A stretch of 64,000 nt of DNA from NCBI GenBank assembly GCA_036768475.1, contig DAIPMW010000016.1, positions 1 to 64,000 of the forward strand, written 5' to 3'. Below are positions 53,790 to 61,076 of the stretch, one piece after another; the stretch's first letter is position 1; each line of letters opens with the position of its first letter. The position numbers and the translations under genes were made by a program. This stretch comes from JAEUMD01 sp036768475 (GTDB lineage: Bacteria; Pseudomonadota; Alphaproteobacteria; Rhizobiales; Hyphomicrobiaceae). The notes under the pieces are model-generated. The model saw only the letters and a program-made list of their open reading frames with translations. It ran no database searches and was not told the origin of the DNA.

Positions 53790-54770
53790 TCAGGCCACCA
53801 TCCGTGGTGTGTGCGCGGCGACGTCGACAACGGCGGCGATGAGCGCATCGTATGTGAAGCCGGCCTCGGCAGCAGCGGCGGCAAATCCGGCGTCCGGAGC
53901 GAGGCAGGGGTTGGCGTTGACTTCCAGCACGAGAGGTCTGCCATCCGAGGCAACGCGGAAATCAACGCGAGCGTAACCCGATAGGTCGAATGCGCGCCAG
54001 CACGCCAACGTCAGCCGGCGGATTTCTGCCGCGAGTTCGGGCTCACCCGCATCCACGCCGAACCGGCGCGGCGTGAGCTGGTAGGCCGGCGCATCGGGCT
54101 CCCACTTGGCGGCGAAATCGACGATTGCGTGTTGTCCACTGGGCAGGCCACAAAAATCGATCTCGGCGATGGGAAGCACCTGCGGGCCGGCGCGCGTCTG
54201 CAACACCGAGACGTTGAATTCGCGACCGTCGATATAGTCTTCGGCGAAAAACCGGCCGCCGAATTGTCGCTCGCGGCAGGTGATTTCGGCATTGGCCTGC
54301 GCACCTCGCACGATCGACGCCTGGTCCAGCCCTAGCGATCCATGCTCGTCAACCGATTTCACGATTACAGTGACATCGCCCGGGATCTTGTCATCTGCGC
54401 GCCAATAGGCCGGCGCCGGGATACCGTGGCGGGCCAGCAGCCGCTTGGTGTCGAGCTTTGAATTCGATGCGCTATAGGCGGCCGCGTGCACACCCGTATA
54501 GGCAATGCCCAGCGATTCGAGACGCGCCATTGCAAGGGGTGCGCGCGCGGATTCGCCGTCCAGTGCCTCGACAAGATTGAAGACAAGGAACGGACGTCGC
54601 GCGGCAAGGCTGTCGAGTGTGCCGAGCCCCGACCTCAGCACCACGATCTGCGTCGCGAAACCGAGGCGACGCAGCCCAGCCGCGACGGCTTCAGCCGTCG
54701 TGACTGTGTCAGCTTCGTCCGGACGGTCGAGTGCTGCACCATGAACGACGGGAACGAAGAGCTTTTCCAT
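53790..54770 (-). CDS. ATP-grasp ligase (second), D-Ala-D-Ala-ligase-like
   Basis: A 326-aa ATP-grasp enzyme: an N-terminal Rossmann-like region, an ATP-binding middle part (SNSKLDTKRLLARHGIPAPA; VIVKSVDEHGSLGLDQASIV) and the Mg/ATP C-terminal motif RVDFRVASDGRPLVLEVNANPC, which resembles D-Ala-D-Ala ligase. It would join a carboxylate to an amine with ATP. It differs clearly from the preceding ligase, so the two probably make successive bonds. Start ATG 54770, 6 nt after the previous stop. The substrate is unknown; beta-lysine is the obvious candidate. Confidence 0.86.
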   Translation of the reverse strand: MEKLFVPVVHGAALDRPDEADTVTTAEAVAAGLRRLGFATQIVVLRSGLGTLDSLAARRPFLVFNLVEALDGESARAPLAMARLESLGIAYTGVHAAAYSASNSKLDTKRLLARHGIPAPAYWRADDKIPGDVTVIVKSVDEHGSLGLDQASIVRGAQANAEITCRERQFGGRFFAEDYIDGREFNVSVLQTRAGPQVLPIAEIDFCGLPSGQHAIVDFAAKWEPDAPAYQLTPRRFGVDAGEPELAAEIRRLTLACWRAFDLSGYARVDFRVASDGRPLVLEVNANPCLAPDAGFAAAAAEAGFTYDALIAAVVDVAAHTPRMVA

Positions 54771-54776
54771 CTCTAC

Positions 54777-55796
54777 TCATGCCACCCCGCGGACCTTGGC
54801 GGTCACCTCACCGGACTGTGGCAGGCCCAGTCGCGTCGCAGCAGATCGAAGGATGCCGTCGATCAATGCGTCGTAACCGAGCCCCGCCAGATCAGCGATG
54901 ATCGGCAGATCGGAATGCGTGGGGTGCAGGCCAGCGATAGGGTTTGCCTCAAGGAAGTGCGGGACGCCATGCGCATCGGAGCGGAAGTCGAGACGCGCAG
55001 CGTCCCGGCATTCGAGCGCGCGATACGCAGCCAGAGCGGCTTCAGCCGCGGCCATCGCTTCGCCGTCGGTCGCCAGCGAATAGACCACGGTCGTCTCGCA
55101 CATCTCCTTGTTCTCGAAGGAATAGACCGGGTCAGCCGCGTCGGCGCGCACGGTAATCTCGGCGACACCGATGACGCGCGCGGCGTCGCCTGTGCCGAGT
55201 ATGCCGACGGTGAACTCACGACCTGGCAGGTAGGTCTCGGCAATGGCGGGCTGCGCAAATTTGCCGATCAACCGGGCAGCGGTCGCGCGCAACTCATTGC
55301 GTGAGCTGACGCGCGATGCATTGGAGCATCCCTTGCCGGTTCCTTCCGCGACAGGCTTCACGAACAGCGGATAAGGCAGCGCCAGGGATGCCGCATCCTC
55401 CACCTTGCAGAGCACGGCGAACGGCGCGGTGGCGATGGCGTGGTCGCGGACGATCCGCTTGGCGACCGCCTTGTCCAAAGTCGCCGCCATGGTGAGCGGA
55501 TCGGAAAACGCATAGGGCTGGCCGAACAATTCGCACAACGCCGGCACCTGGGCTTCGCGCGAACGGCCGGCCAGGCCTTCGGCAATGGAGAACACGAGGT
55601 CGAAGCGTTCGCCACGGACCAAGCGCTCCGCCAGCACCTGTCCGCGCCCGACGCGCACGACGTCATGACCGAGGCGATTGAGGGCCGCCTCGATCTCATC
55701 GATGGTTGCCGGACTGTCAAATTCGGCGACCTCGATTTCGGAGTACCCTGCTGCGAGATATTCCTCGCGCAAGTCGTAGACGAAGCCGATCAGCAT
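54777..55796 (-). CDS. ATP-grasp ligase (first), D-Ala-D-Ala-ligase-like
   Basis: A 339-aa ATP-grasp enzyme of the D-alanine-D-alanine ligase type. It has an N-terminal MLIGFVYDLREEYLAAGYSE domain, then LDKAVAKRIVRDHAIATAPF, PYPLFVKPVAEGTGKGCSNA (ATP site) and the C-terminal metal-binding ARLDFRSDAHGVPHFLEANP followed by IAGLHPTHSDLP. The ATG at 55796 starts 4 nt after kamA's stop. It is not in a peptidoglycan cluster, so it is unlikely to be the housekeeping Ddl. Confidence 0.87.
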   Translation of the reverse strand: MLIGFVYDLREEYLAAGYSEIEVAEFDSPATIDEIEAALNRLGHDVVRVGRGQVLAERLVRGERFDLVFSIAEGLAGRSREAQVPALCELFGQPYAFSDPLTMAATLDKAVAKRIVRDHAIATAPFAVLCKVEDAASLALPYPLFVKPVAEGTGKGCSNASRVSSRNELRATAARLIGKFAQPAIAETYLPGREFTVGILGTGDAARVIGVAEITVRADAADPVYSFENKEMCETTVVYSLATDGEAMAAAEAALAAYRALECRDAARLDFRSDAHGVPHFLEANPIAGLHPTHSDLPIIADLAGLGYDALIDGILRSAATRLGLPQSGEVTAKVRGVA

Positions 55797-55800
55797 GGCC

Positions 55801-57177
55801 TTAGCCTCCGAACTGACCGGCCGCCGGCATGCGCGGCGTGTCCTTCGCCTGCCGCTCGCCGCCGAGAATGCTGCCCGGATCCTTGTAGCGGTAGACGCCG
55901 CCTTCGAAGTTGCGCAGCAAGAGGTCGTCTCCATCGCGACCGACGACGTACTCGGGCAACAGCGGGATCTTGCCGCCGCCACCTGGGGCATCGATGACAT
56001 ACTGCGGCACGGCGTAGCCGGTCGTGTGTCCGCGCAAGCCCTCAATGATCTCAAGACCCTTGGAGACCGGCGTGCGGAACTGGGCAGAGCCGGTGATCGG
56101 GTCGCACTGGTAGAGATAGTAGGGCTTCACGCGGCGCTTAAGGAGGCCGTGCATCAGCGGCTTCATAACATCGATGTCGTCATTGATACCCTTGAGCAGG
56201 ACCGTCTGGGAGCCGAGCGGGATACCAGCGTCCGCAAGCCGCGCTGTGGCCTGCGTGACTTCCGGCGTCAGTTCCGAGGGATGGGTGAAGTGGATGCTCA
56301 TCCACAAGGGGTGATGCTTACGCAGCATACGCACGAGCGCCCGGGTTACGCGCATCGGCAGCACGACCGGCACCTTCGTGCCGAGCCGGATGAATTCTAC
56401 ATGCGGGATGGCACGCAGACGGGTCAGCAGATAGTCGAGCTTATCGTCCGACAAGGTCAGCGGATCGCCGCCCGAAATCAGCACGTCGCGGATCTGAGGC
56501 TTCGATTCGATGTAGGCGAGCGCCTTTTCCCACTGCGACTTGGAGAACGAATAGTCGCCGCCCGCCTCACCGACCATGCGCGAGCGCGTGCAGTACCGGC
56601 AGTAGGTCGAGCAGAAGCCCGTCGCCAGGAACAGCACCCGATCGGGGTAACGATGGACGAGGCCGGGAACTGTCGCGTCGTGATCCTCGCCCAGCGGGTC
56701 GTCGGCCTCGCCTGGGGTGCGGATGTACTCCTGACCGACCGGAATGTGCGTGCGCCGCAGCCCGTCCTCAGGGTTGTCCCGATCGAGCAGGCTCGCGTAG
56801 TAGGGCGTGATGCCGACGGGAAGCGATCCCTTGTGGCGCAGGATGGCGTCCCGCTCGTCTTCGGACAGCTTGAACATACGTTCGAGCTCGGCCAGTGACT
56901 TGATGCGGGAGCGAAGCTGCCAACGCCAGTCGTTCCACTCCATGGCCGAGATGCCAGGGAAGTACTTCTTCTGGAACTGGCGCGCGGCCTTACCGGTCGG
57001 GAAGCTCTCCCGACGGGCTTCGGCGATGCCGACGACGGACGCACTGGCGCCGCGCGGGATCAGCCGGGTGGCTTTGTCGTTGTTGTTTTTCTTGGGGGTG
57101 GACGGTGAAACCGTCTTGAGACTTGGAGGCTCTTCCGTCTCACCCGAGACGGTCTCCAACGTGCCGATTGTCCGCAT
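55801..57177 (-). CDS. KamA family radical SAM lysine 2,3-aminomutase
   Basis: A 458-aa radical S-adenosylmethionine enzyme. The Fe-S cysteines are in FCSTYCRYCTRSRMV (CxxxCxxC, about residues 189-196), and the PLP lysine is in VIDAPGGGGKIPL (about residue 393). Lysine-binding aspartates of the clostridial enzyme correspond to the Asp of YYLYQCDPITG and of IDAPGGGGK, both retained. This supports lysine as substrate (product beta-lysine), rather than glutamate. The Asn/Lys-rich N-terminus (residues 20-50) is variable. First gene of the four-gene leftward operon. Confidence 0.9.
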   Translation of the reverse strand: MRTIGTLETVSGETEEPPSLKTVSPSTPKKNNNDKATRLIPRGASASVVGIAEARRESFPTGKAARQFQKKYFPGISAMEWNDWRWQLRSRIKSLAELERMFKLSEDERDAILRHKGSLPVGITPYYASLLDRDNPEDGLRRTHIPVGQEYIRTPGEADDPLGEDHDATVPGLVHRYPDRVLFLATGFCSTYCRYCTRSRMVGEAGGDYSFSKSQWEKALAYIESKPQIRDVLISGGDPLTLSDDKLDYLLTRLRAIPHVEFIRLGTKVPVVLPMRVTRALVRMLRKHHPLWMSIHFTHPSELTPEVTQATARLADAGIPLGSQTVLLKGINDDIDVMKPLMHGLLKRRVKPYYLYQCDPITGSAQFRTPVSKGLEIIEGLRGHTTGYAVPQYVIDAPGGGGKIPLLPEYVVGRDGDDLLLRNFEGGVYRYKDPGSILGGERQAKDTPRMPAAGQFGG

Positions 57178-57605
57178 CTGGGACTGTGGCTCCAGTTCTC
57201 GTGATGGGTACTAGCCGGGTGGTTCCCGCTACACTTCCCACCATTGGGATGGACCGTCGTGCGACCAGCCGCCGTTCTTGGCATCATCATCCCAAACGCG
57301 ATTCCTATATGCGATGCTGGAAGCGCGCTGCAAGAGGGATTCTCATTCATCCCATCACGGTTATTGCGGATTGCGAAACGTGCTGTTATCGGCGCCACGT
57401 TTGTATTGATCTCAAAACCCACGGCGGCGCTCGTGGTGGACCAAGCCGGCACGAATTGAGGTGTCCGCGTCCTCCCTCCCCTCCTTCCTATACACCTGGT
57501 CATTCCTGTGACCGCGCGGAACGCGGTCCGGCGCCGAACGTTTGCCGCAAACCTGTTGCGCTTTCACTACCGACCCCACGCGAATGAAAAAAGGAAGGTC
57601 ACGTC
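57178..57605. other. Divergent intergenic region, kamA-like / SRPBCC gene
   Basis: About 430 bases without a supported gene. It must hold the promoter of the leftward kamA-ligase operon; no operator could be recognised. The rightward gene at 57606 has a good GGAAGG ribosome-binding site. Confidence 0.4.
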
Positions 57606-58085
57606 ATGAATACCGCAGCCAATGCGCCGGAAAGCCACGAACTCGTTCTTGAACGCGTGATGGATGTCCCGCGCGAAAAGCTCTTCCGTTGCTGGACGGA
57701 GCCGGCGCTGCTGAAACAGTGGTTCTGCCCGAAGCCATGGACCATCAGTCACGCCGAGGTGGACGTGCGGCCCGGAGGTTCGAGCCTTATCGTCATGAGG
57801 AGCCCGGAGGGAGAAGAATTTCCCAACCCCGGCGTGTTCCTGGAGGTTGTCCCCAACGAGCGCATCGTCACCACCGACGCCTACACGTCGGCTTGGGTGC
57901 CCTCGGAGAAGCCCTTCATGACCGCCGTCGTGACGTTCGAGGATCTTGGCGGCGGCCGGACGCGGTACGTGGCGCGCGCGCTGCACTGGTCGGCAAAGGA
58001 CAAGGCCGCACACGAGGCGATGGGCTTCCACGAGGGTTGGGGCAAGGCAGCCGACCAGCTTGAAGACCTGGCCAAGGCTCTGTGA
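57606..58085 (+). CDS. SRPBCC (AHSA1-type) protein
   Basis: A 159-aa START-like protein: HELVLERVMDVPREKLFRCW, then PALLKQWFCPKPWTISHAEV and a C-terminal HEAMGFHEGWGKAADQLEDL helix. It is the same family as the SRPBCC genes at 14-17 kb but lies alone. A GGAAGG ribosome-binding site precedes the ATG. Ligand unknown. Confidence 0.87.
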   Translation: MNTAANAPESHELVLERVMDVPREKLFRCWTEPALLKQWFCPKPWTISHAEVDVRPGGSSLIVMRSPEGEEFPNPGVFLEVVPNERIVTTDAYTSAWVPSEKPFMTAVVTFEDLGGGRTRYVARALHWSAKDKAAHEAMGFHEGWGKAADQLEDLAKAL

Positions 58086-58219
58086 CGTTGCGCCAGACAA
58101 CAGCGCTTTGACAGGCAGATCATGCACGCGCCGGTCAGACTTGAAGCCTCATGATCCTGCAGATGGTGCTCGGCTTTACACCGATGGTGGCGATGGGACG
58201 GCTGACCGCGATGTCATTG

Positions 58220-58291
58220 GAGCGTGTCAGGTTTTGATTGGATCACGACTGGCCGTTGTGGCCTGCTTTACCTGTTCAGACTGTCTCATTG
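58220..58291 (+). repeat. Dispersed repeat R1, copy 5
   Basis: Elements: GAGCGTGTCAGG, TTTTGATTGGATCACG, CTGGCCGTTGTGGCC and CTGCTTTACC, matching the consensus of the other R1 copies. It lies between the SRPBCC gene and the end of the SulP gene. Confidence 0.7.
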
Positions 58292-58303
58292 CAGCCGCCT
58301 CCG

Positions 58304-60043
58304 TCATGCCAGGACTTGCGTCTTCATGTTGCTCAAACCCCCGCGCGCGTGCTCCACCGCATCCTCGGCCGTCGCTACGTAGCGAACGAGGGGCCTGCGC
58401 AGCCCAGCGATCAGAAGCGTCCTGCGCACGGATTTGCTGGCGCCGACGAAGTAAACCAGTGTTCCCGAAAAGCGCAGCTTCTTCACGAAGCGGTGAAGAG
58501 CCGTCGCCGCAGTAGTGTCGACCATTGGCACGTCGGAGAAATCCAGCACGAAGATCCGCGGGTGGCGGCCGATTCGATCGAGCGTCGCGCCGACGGTTGC
58601 CGTGGCGCCGAAGAAGAACGCGCCGTGGATGCGGTAGACGAGTACGTCTTCACCCAGCGCATGGGGATCGTACGTGATACGGTCATCCCCGCGCGCGTCG
58701 GCCGCATCCGCCGCCAGCATGGAATGGCCGGTTTCGACCTCGACGGCTTCGGCCATGCGGTGCAGGAAGAGGAACGAGCCGAGCGTCACGCCGACGGCGA
58801 TAGCCACCGTCAAGTCCTCGAAGATCGTCAAAAGGAAGGTGGCGAGCAGAACAATGGCGTCGCCCCAGGAGGTGCGCAGGAGGCCCCAGAATTCCTCCTT
58901 CTCTGCCATATTCCAGGCGACGATGGCGAGCACCGCGCCGAGGCTTGCAAGCGGGATATAGGCGGCGAGCGGCGCGGCAACCAGCATGAAGAGCAGCACA
59001 TAGAGCGCGTGCATGATGCCGGCGATGGGACCATGCGCACCGGAGCGGACGTTGGTGGCCGTGCGGGCGATGGTGCCGGTCGCGCACATGCCTGAGAAGC
59101 TCACGCTGGCAATGTTGGCGACGCCCTGTGCCACGAGTTCGCAATTGGAGCGGTGCTTGCGTCCCGTCATGCCGTCGGCGACGACGGCGGAGAGCAGCGA
59201 TTCGATCGATCCCAGAAGCGCGATGGCGATCGCATCGGGAAGAAGGTCGTGCATCTTGGCAAGGTCGAACGCGGGCAGGCTCGGCGCCGGCAGGCTGCGC
59301 GGCACGCCGCCGAACTTGGTGCCGATCGTCGCAACGTCGAGGCCAAGAAGGTAGGTGAGCAGGCTGGCCACACCGACAGCGATGAGCAGCCCCGGCCAGC
59401 GAGGCCGATAGCGCCGCAAGGTGAGAATGATGACGATGGCCAGCACCGCCAGGCCGACAGTGACCGGCCGTATCGTATTGAGGCTGCCGGCGATCGCAGA
59501 GAGCTTCGGCAGGAGGGCGGCCGGCTCCACGGCCATGTCGAGACCCAGCAGCTCTTTCAGCTGGCTCGCAAATATGATGACGGCGATGCCGGCGGTGAAA
59601 CCGACCGTGACAGGATAGGGAATATACTTGATGTAGGTGCCGAGCTGCAGGAAGCCGATCACCAGCATCATGGCGCCGGCCATCAGAGTCGCCATGACGA
59701 GGCCGTCATAGCCGTGCCGCTCGACGATCGTGGCGATGAGGACGATGAACGCTCCGGCCGGCCCGCCGATCTGGAAGCGGCTGCCGCCGAGCGCGGAGAT
59801 GATGAACCCGCCGACGATCGCCGTATAGAGTCCTTTGTCAGGGGAAAGACCCGAGCCGATGGCAATGGCCATTGACAACGGCAGGGCGACGATTGCAACG
59901 GTCAGCCCGGCGAGAGCGTCGGCGCGGAACTGCGGCCAGCCGTAACCTTCGCGGAGAATGGTCACGAGCTTTGGCGTGAACAGTTCGGCGAATGTCGGCT
60001 GGGGCGGCTGGTGCGTCCTGCGCTCGGAAGTATCGATGGCCAT
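58304..60043 (-). CDS. SulP family anion permease
   Basis: A 579-aa inner-membrane transporter with about 10-12 hydrophobic segments. The SulP N-terminal signature is near residues 34-60 (RADALAGLTVAIVALPLSMAI), followed by GLYTAIVGGFIISALGGSRF; a cytoplasmic STAS domain occupies the last about 120 residues (IFVLDFSDVPMVDTTAATAL). SulP proteins move sulfate, bicarbonate or other anions. The ATG at 60043 (MAIDTSE) is chosen; the upstream extension to 60232 overlaps the Xre gene. It follows the Xre gene by 79 nt in the same direction. Substrate unassigned, but sulfate is plausible given the apr genes. Confidence 0.88.
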   Translation of the reverse strand: MAIDTSERRTHQPPQPTFAELFTPKLVTILREGYGWPQFRADALAGLTVAIVALPLSMAIAIGSGLSPDKGLYTAIVGGFIISALGGSRFQIGGPAGAFIVLIATIVERHGYDGLVMATLMAGAMMLVIGFLQLGTYIKYIPYPVTVGFTAGIAVIIFASQLKELLGLDMAVEPAALLPKLSAIAGSLNTIRPVTVGLAVLAIVIILTLRRYRPRWPGLLIAVGVASLLTYLLGLDVATIGTKFGGVPRSLPAPSLPAFDLAKMHDLLPDAIAIALLGSIESLLSAVVADGMTGRKHRSNCELVAQGVANIASVSFSGMCATGTIARTATNVRSGAHGPIAGIMHALYVLLFMLVAAPLAAYIPLASLGAVLAIVAWNMAEKEEFWGLLRTSWGDAIVLLATFLLTIFEDLTVAIAVGVTLGSFLFLHRMAEAVEVETGHSMLAADAADARGDDRITYDPHALGEDVLVYRIHGAFFFGATATVGATLDRIGRHPRIFVLDFSDVPMVDTTAATALHRFVKKLRFSGTLVYFVGASKSVRRTLLIAGLRRPLVRYVATAEDAVEHARGGLSNMKTQVLA

Positions 60044-60122
60044 TGGGCTGCTCGCTGAAGGATGGGCGGTTGGTCGGCAGGCGCGCCAACGACGATGGCC
60101 GCCAGTTCGCGTTTGTCTTGCC

Positions 60123-60428
60123 TCAAGCTTTCTTTGGTCGCTGGCGGCCGACCGGGGTATCCAGATTTCCGGCCGTCTGCCCCGATTGTATGAAGCGCAC
60201 GCCACGGCCTTTGCCCCGGCTTTGCGCGTCATCCGAGATCAGCTCGACGCCTGCCGCGTCGAAGGCCTGGACGACCTTCATCAGCGTTTCGACGACGCCG
60301 CGAACATGGCCTTGGCTCGCTTCCATCCGCTGAATCGTCGGCAGCGAGACGCCGGCCAGATCGGCCAGCTTTTGCTGGTCGATGCCAAGGAGCGCGCGGG
60401 CAGCCCGCATTTGCGCCGCAGTAATCAT
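60123..60428 (-). CDS. Xre family transcriptional regulator
   Basis: A 101-aa protein with an N-terminal HTH_Xre domain (ARALLGIDQQKLADLAGVSL at about residues 9-28, PTIQRMEASQG next) and a short C-terminal region. The ATG at 60428 is chosen because it is the start of the family sequence. A strong inverted repeat 48 nt upstream (60476-60492) could be its operator. It is co-oriented with the SulP gene and probably controls it. Confidence 0.84.
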   Translation of the reverse strand: MITAAQMRAARALLGIDQQKLADLAGVSLPTIQRMEASQGHVRGVVETLMKVVQAFDAAGVELISDDAQSRGKGRGVRFIQSGQTAGNLDTPVGRQRPKKA

Positions 60429-60475
60429 CGTCGGGACTCGCAATCGTTGAATTTAGAAGGCTGAAATATCAATCA

Positions 60476-60492
60476 TGATGTAAAATACATCA
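60476..60492 (-). promoter_or_regulatory. Inverted repeat upstream of the xre gene (candidate operator)
   Basis: TGATGTA at 60476-60482 and its perfect inverse TACATCA at 60486-60492 flank a 3-nt AAA spacer. Two ATATC-type half-sites flank it. The 17-bp symmetry and the position suggest an autoregulatory site for the Xre protein. Confidence 0.6.
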
Positions 60493-60553
60493 ATATCGAT
60501 TGCCCGCGCCTTAGTGTCACGGTTGGTGGGTTCCCGGCATATCTGCCGAGGGA

Positions 60554-60859
60554 CTACCCGCCGCCGCGCTGGAAGGCGATGTCAAAACGGCGGAGAAAGG
60601 CTTCCGCATCGGTAGCCGGAACACCGGTCAACATAATTGTCACCCTGGCCTGGGGGAGTTCGAGAAGGCCGCCGACGCGGCGCGCCGGCAAGGGGTGGTA
60701 GGTGATCTCGGCCCAGCCGCCACTCTCATTCACACCGATCGTCGCGCGACCGTCGGTGATTGTGACGTCGGTGCCAGCAAAAGCCGCCAGGCTGTTGGCA
60801 AACTCGCGCACTGAGAGCGTCATCGTCTTCTCGTGCGTGATGGTAGACGTGGCGGTCAT
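60554..60859 (-). CDS. Small unrecognised protein (101 aa)
   Basis: A 101-aa soluble protein beginning MTATSTITHEKTMTLSVREF, with TDVTITDGRATIGVNESGGW and ending EAFLRRFDIAFQRGGG. No family recognised, but the composition is normal for the region. It could begin at 60859 or 60874. It is on the same strand as the xre gene but more than 100 nt from it. Confidence 0.6.
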   Translation of the reverse strand: MTATSTITHEKTMTLSVREFANSLAAFAGTDVTITDGRATIGVNESGGWAEITYHPLPARRVGGLLELPQARVTIMLTGVPATDAEAFLRRFDIAFQRGGG

Positions 60860-60972
60860 GGGCGGGTTCCTCATCGGGAATTTGGATATGCGGCGGCGCA
60901 TTCACTGGCAGGCGTGAACGCCAAGCCAGCATCGGCACGATCTCGCCCCTGTCATGAGACGGAAACCAGAAC

Positions 60973-61002
60973 AAACAAAAAAGGGCGGCTTGCGCCACCC
61001 TT
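60973..61002 (-). terminator. Rho-independent terminator, second of a tandem pair
   Basis: Read on the minus strand: stem AAGGGTGGC, tetraloop GCAA, stem GCCGCCCTT, followed by TTTTGTTTGTT. A classical intrinsic terminator for the leftward gene ending at 61077. Confidence 0.8.
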
Positions 61003-61035
61003 CATTCAATCGTGATTCAAGTACCCGGAAATGCG

Positions 61036-61059
61036 AAGGGCCGCCTCGCGGCGACCCTT
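61036..61059 (-). terminator. Hairpin after the 447-aa gene, first of a tandem pair
   Basis: On the minus strand stem AAGGGTCGCC, loop GCGA, stem GGCGGCCCTT, without a strong T run. It has almost the same stem as the terminator 50 nt further on, so it is probably its duplicate with a decayed tail. Confidence 0.6.
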
Positions 61060-61076
61060 GCTGAAACCTGATTTTG

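Noticed and set aside
57123..57587. A plus-strand frame of 154 codons in the kamA upstream region
   Set aside because: Starts inside kamA in antisense, has no ribosome-binding site and no recognisable domain.
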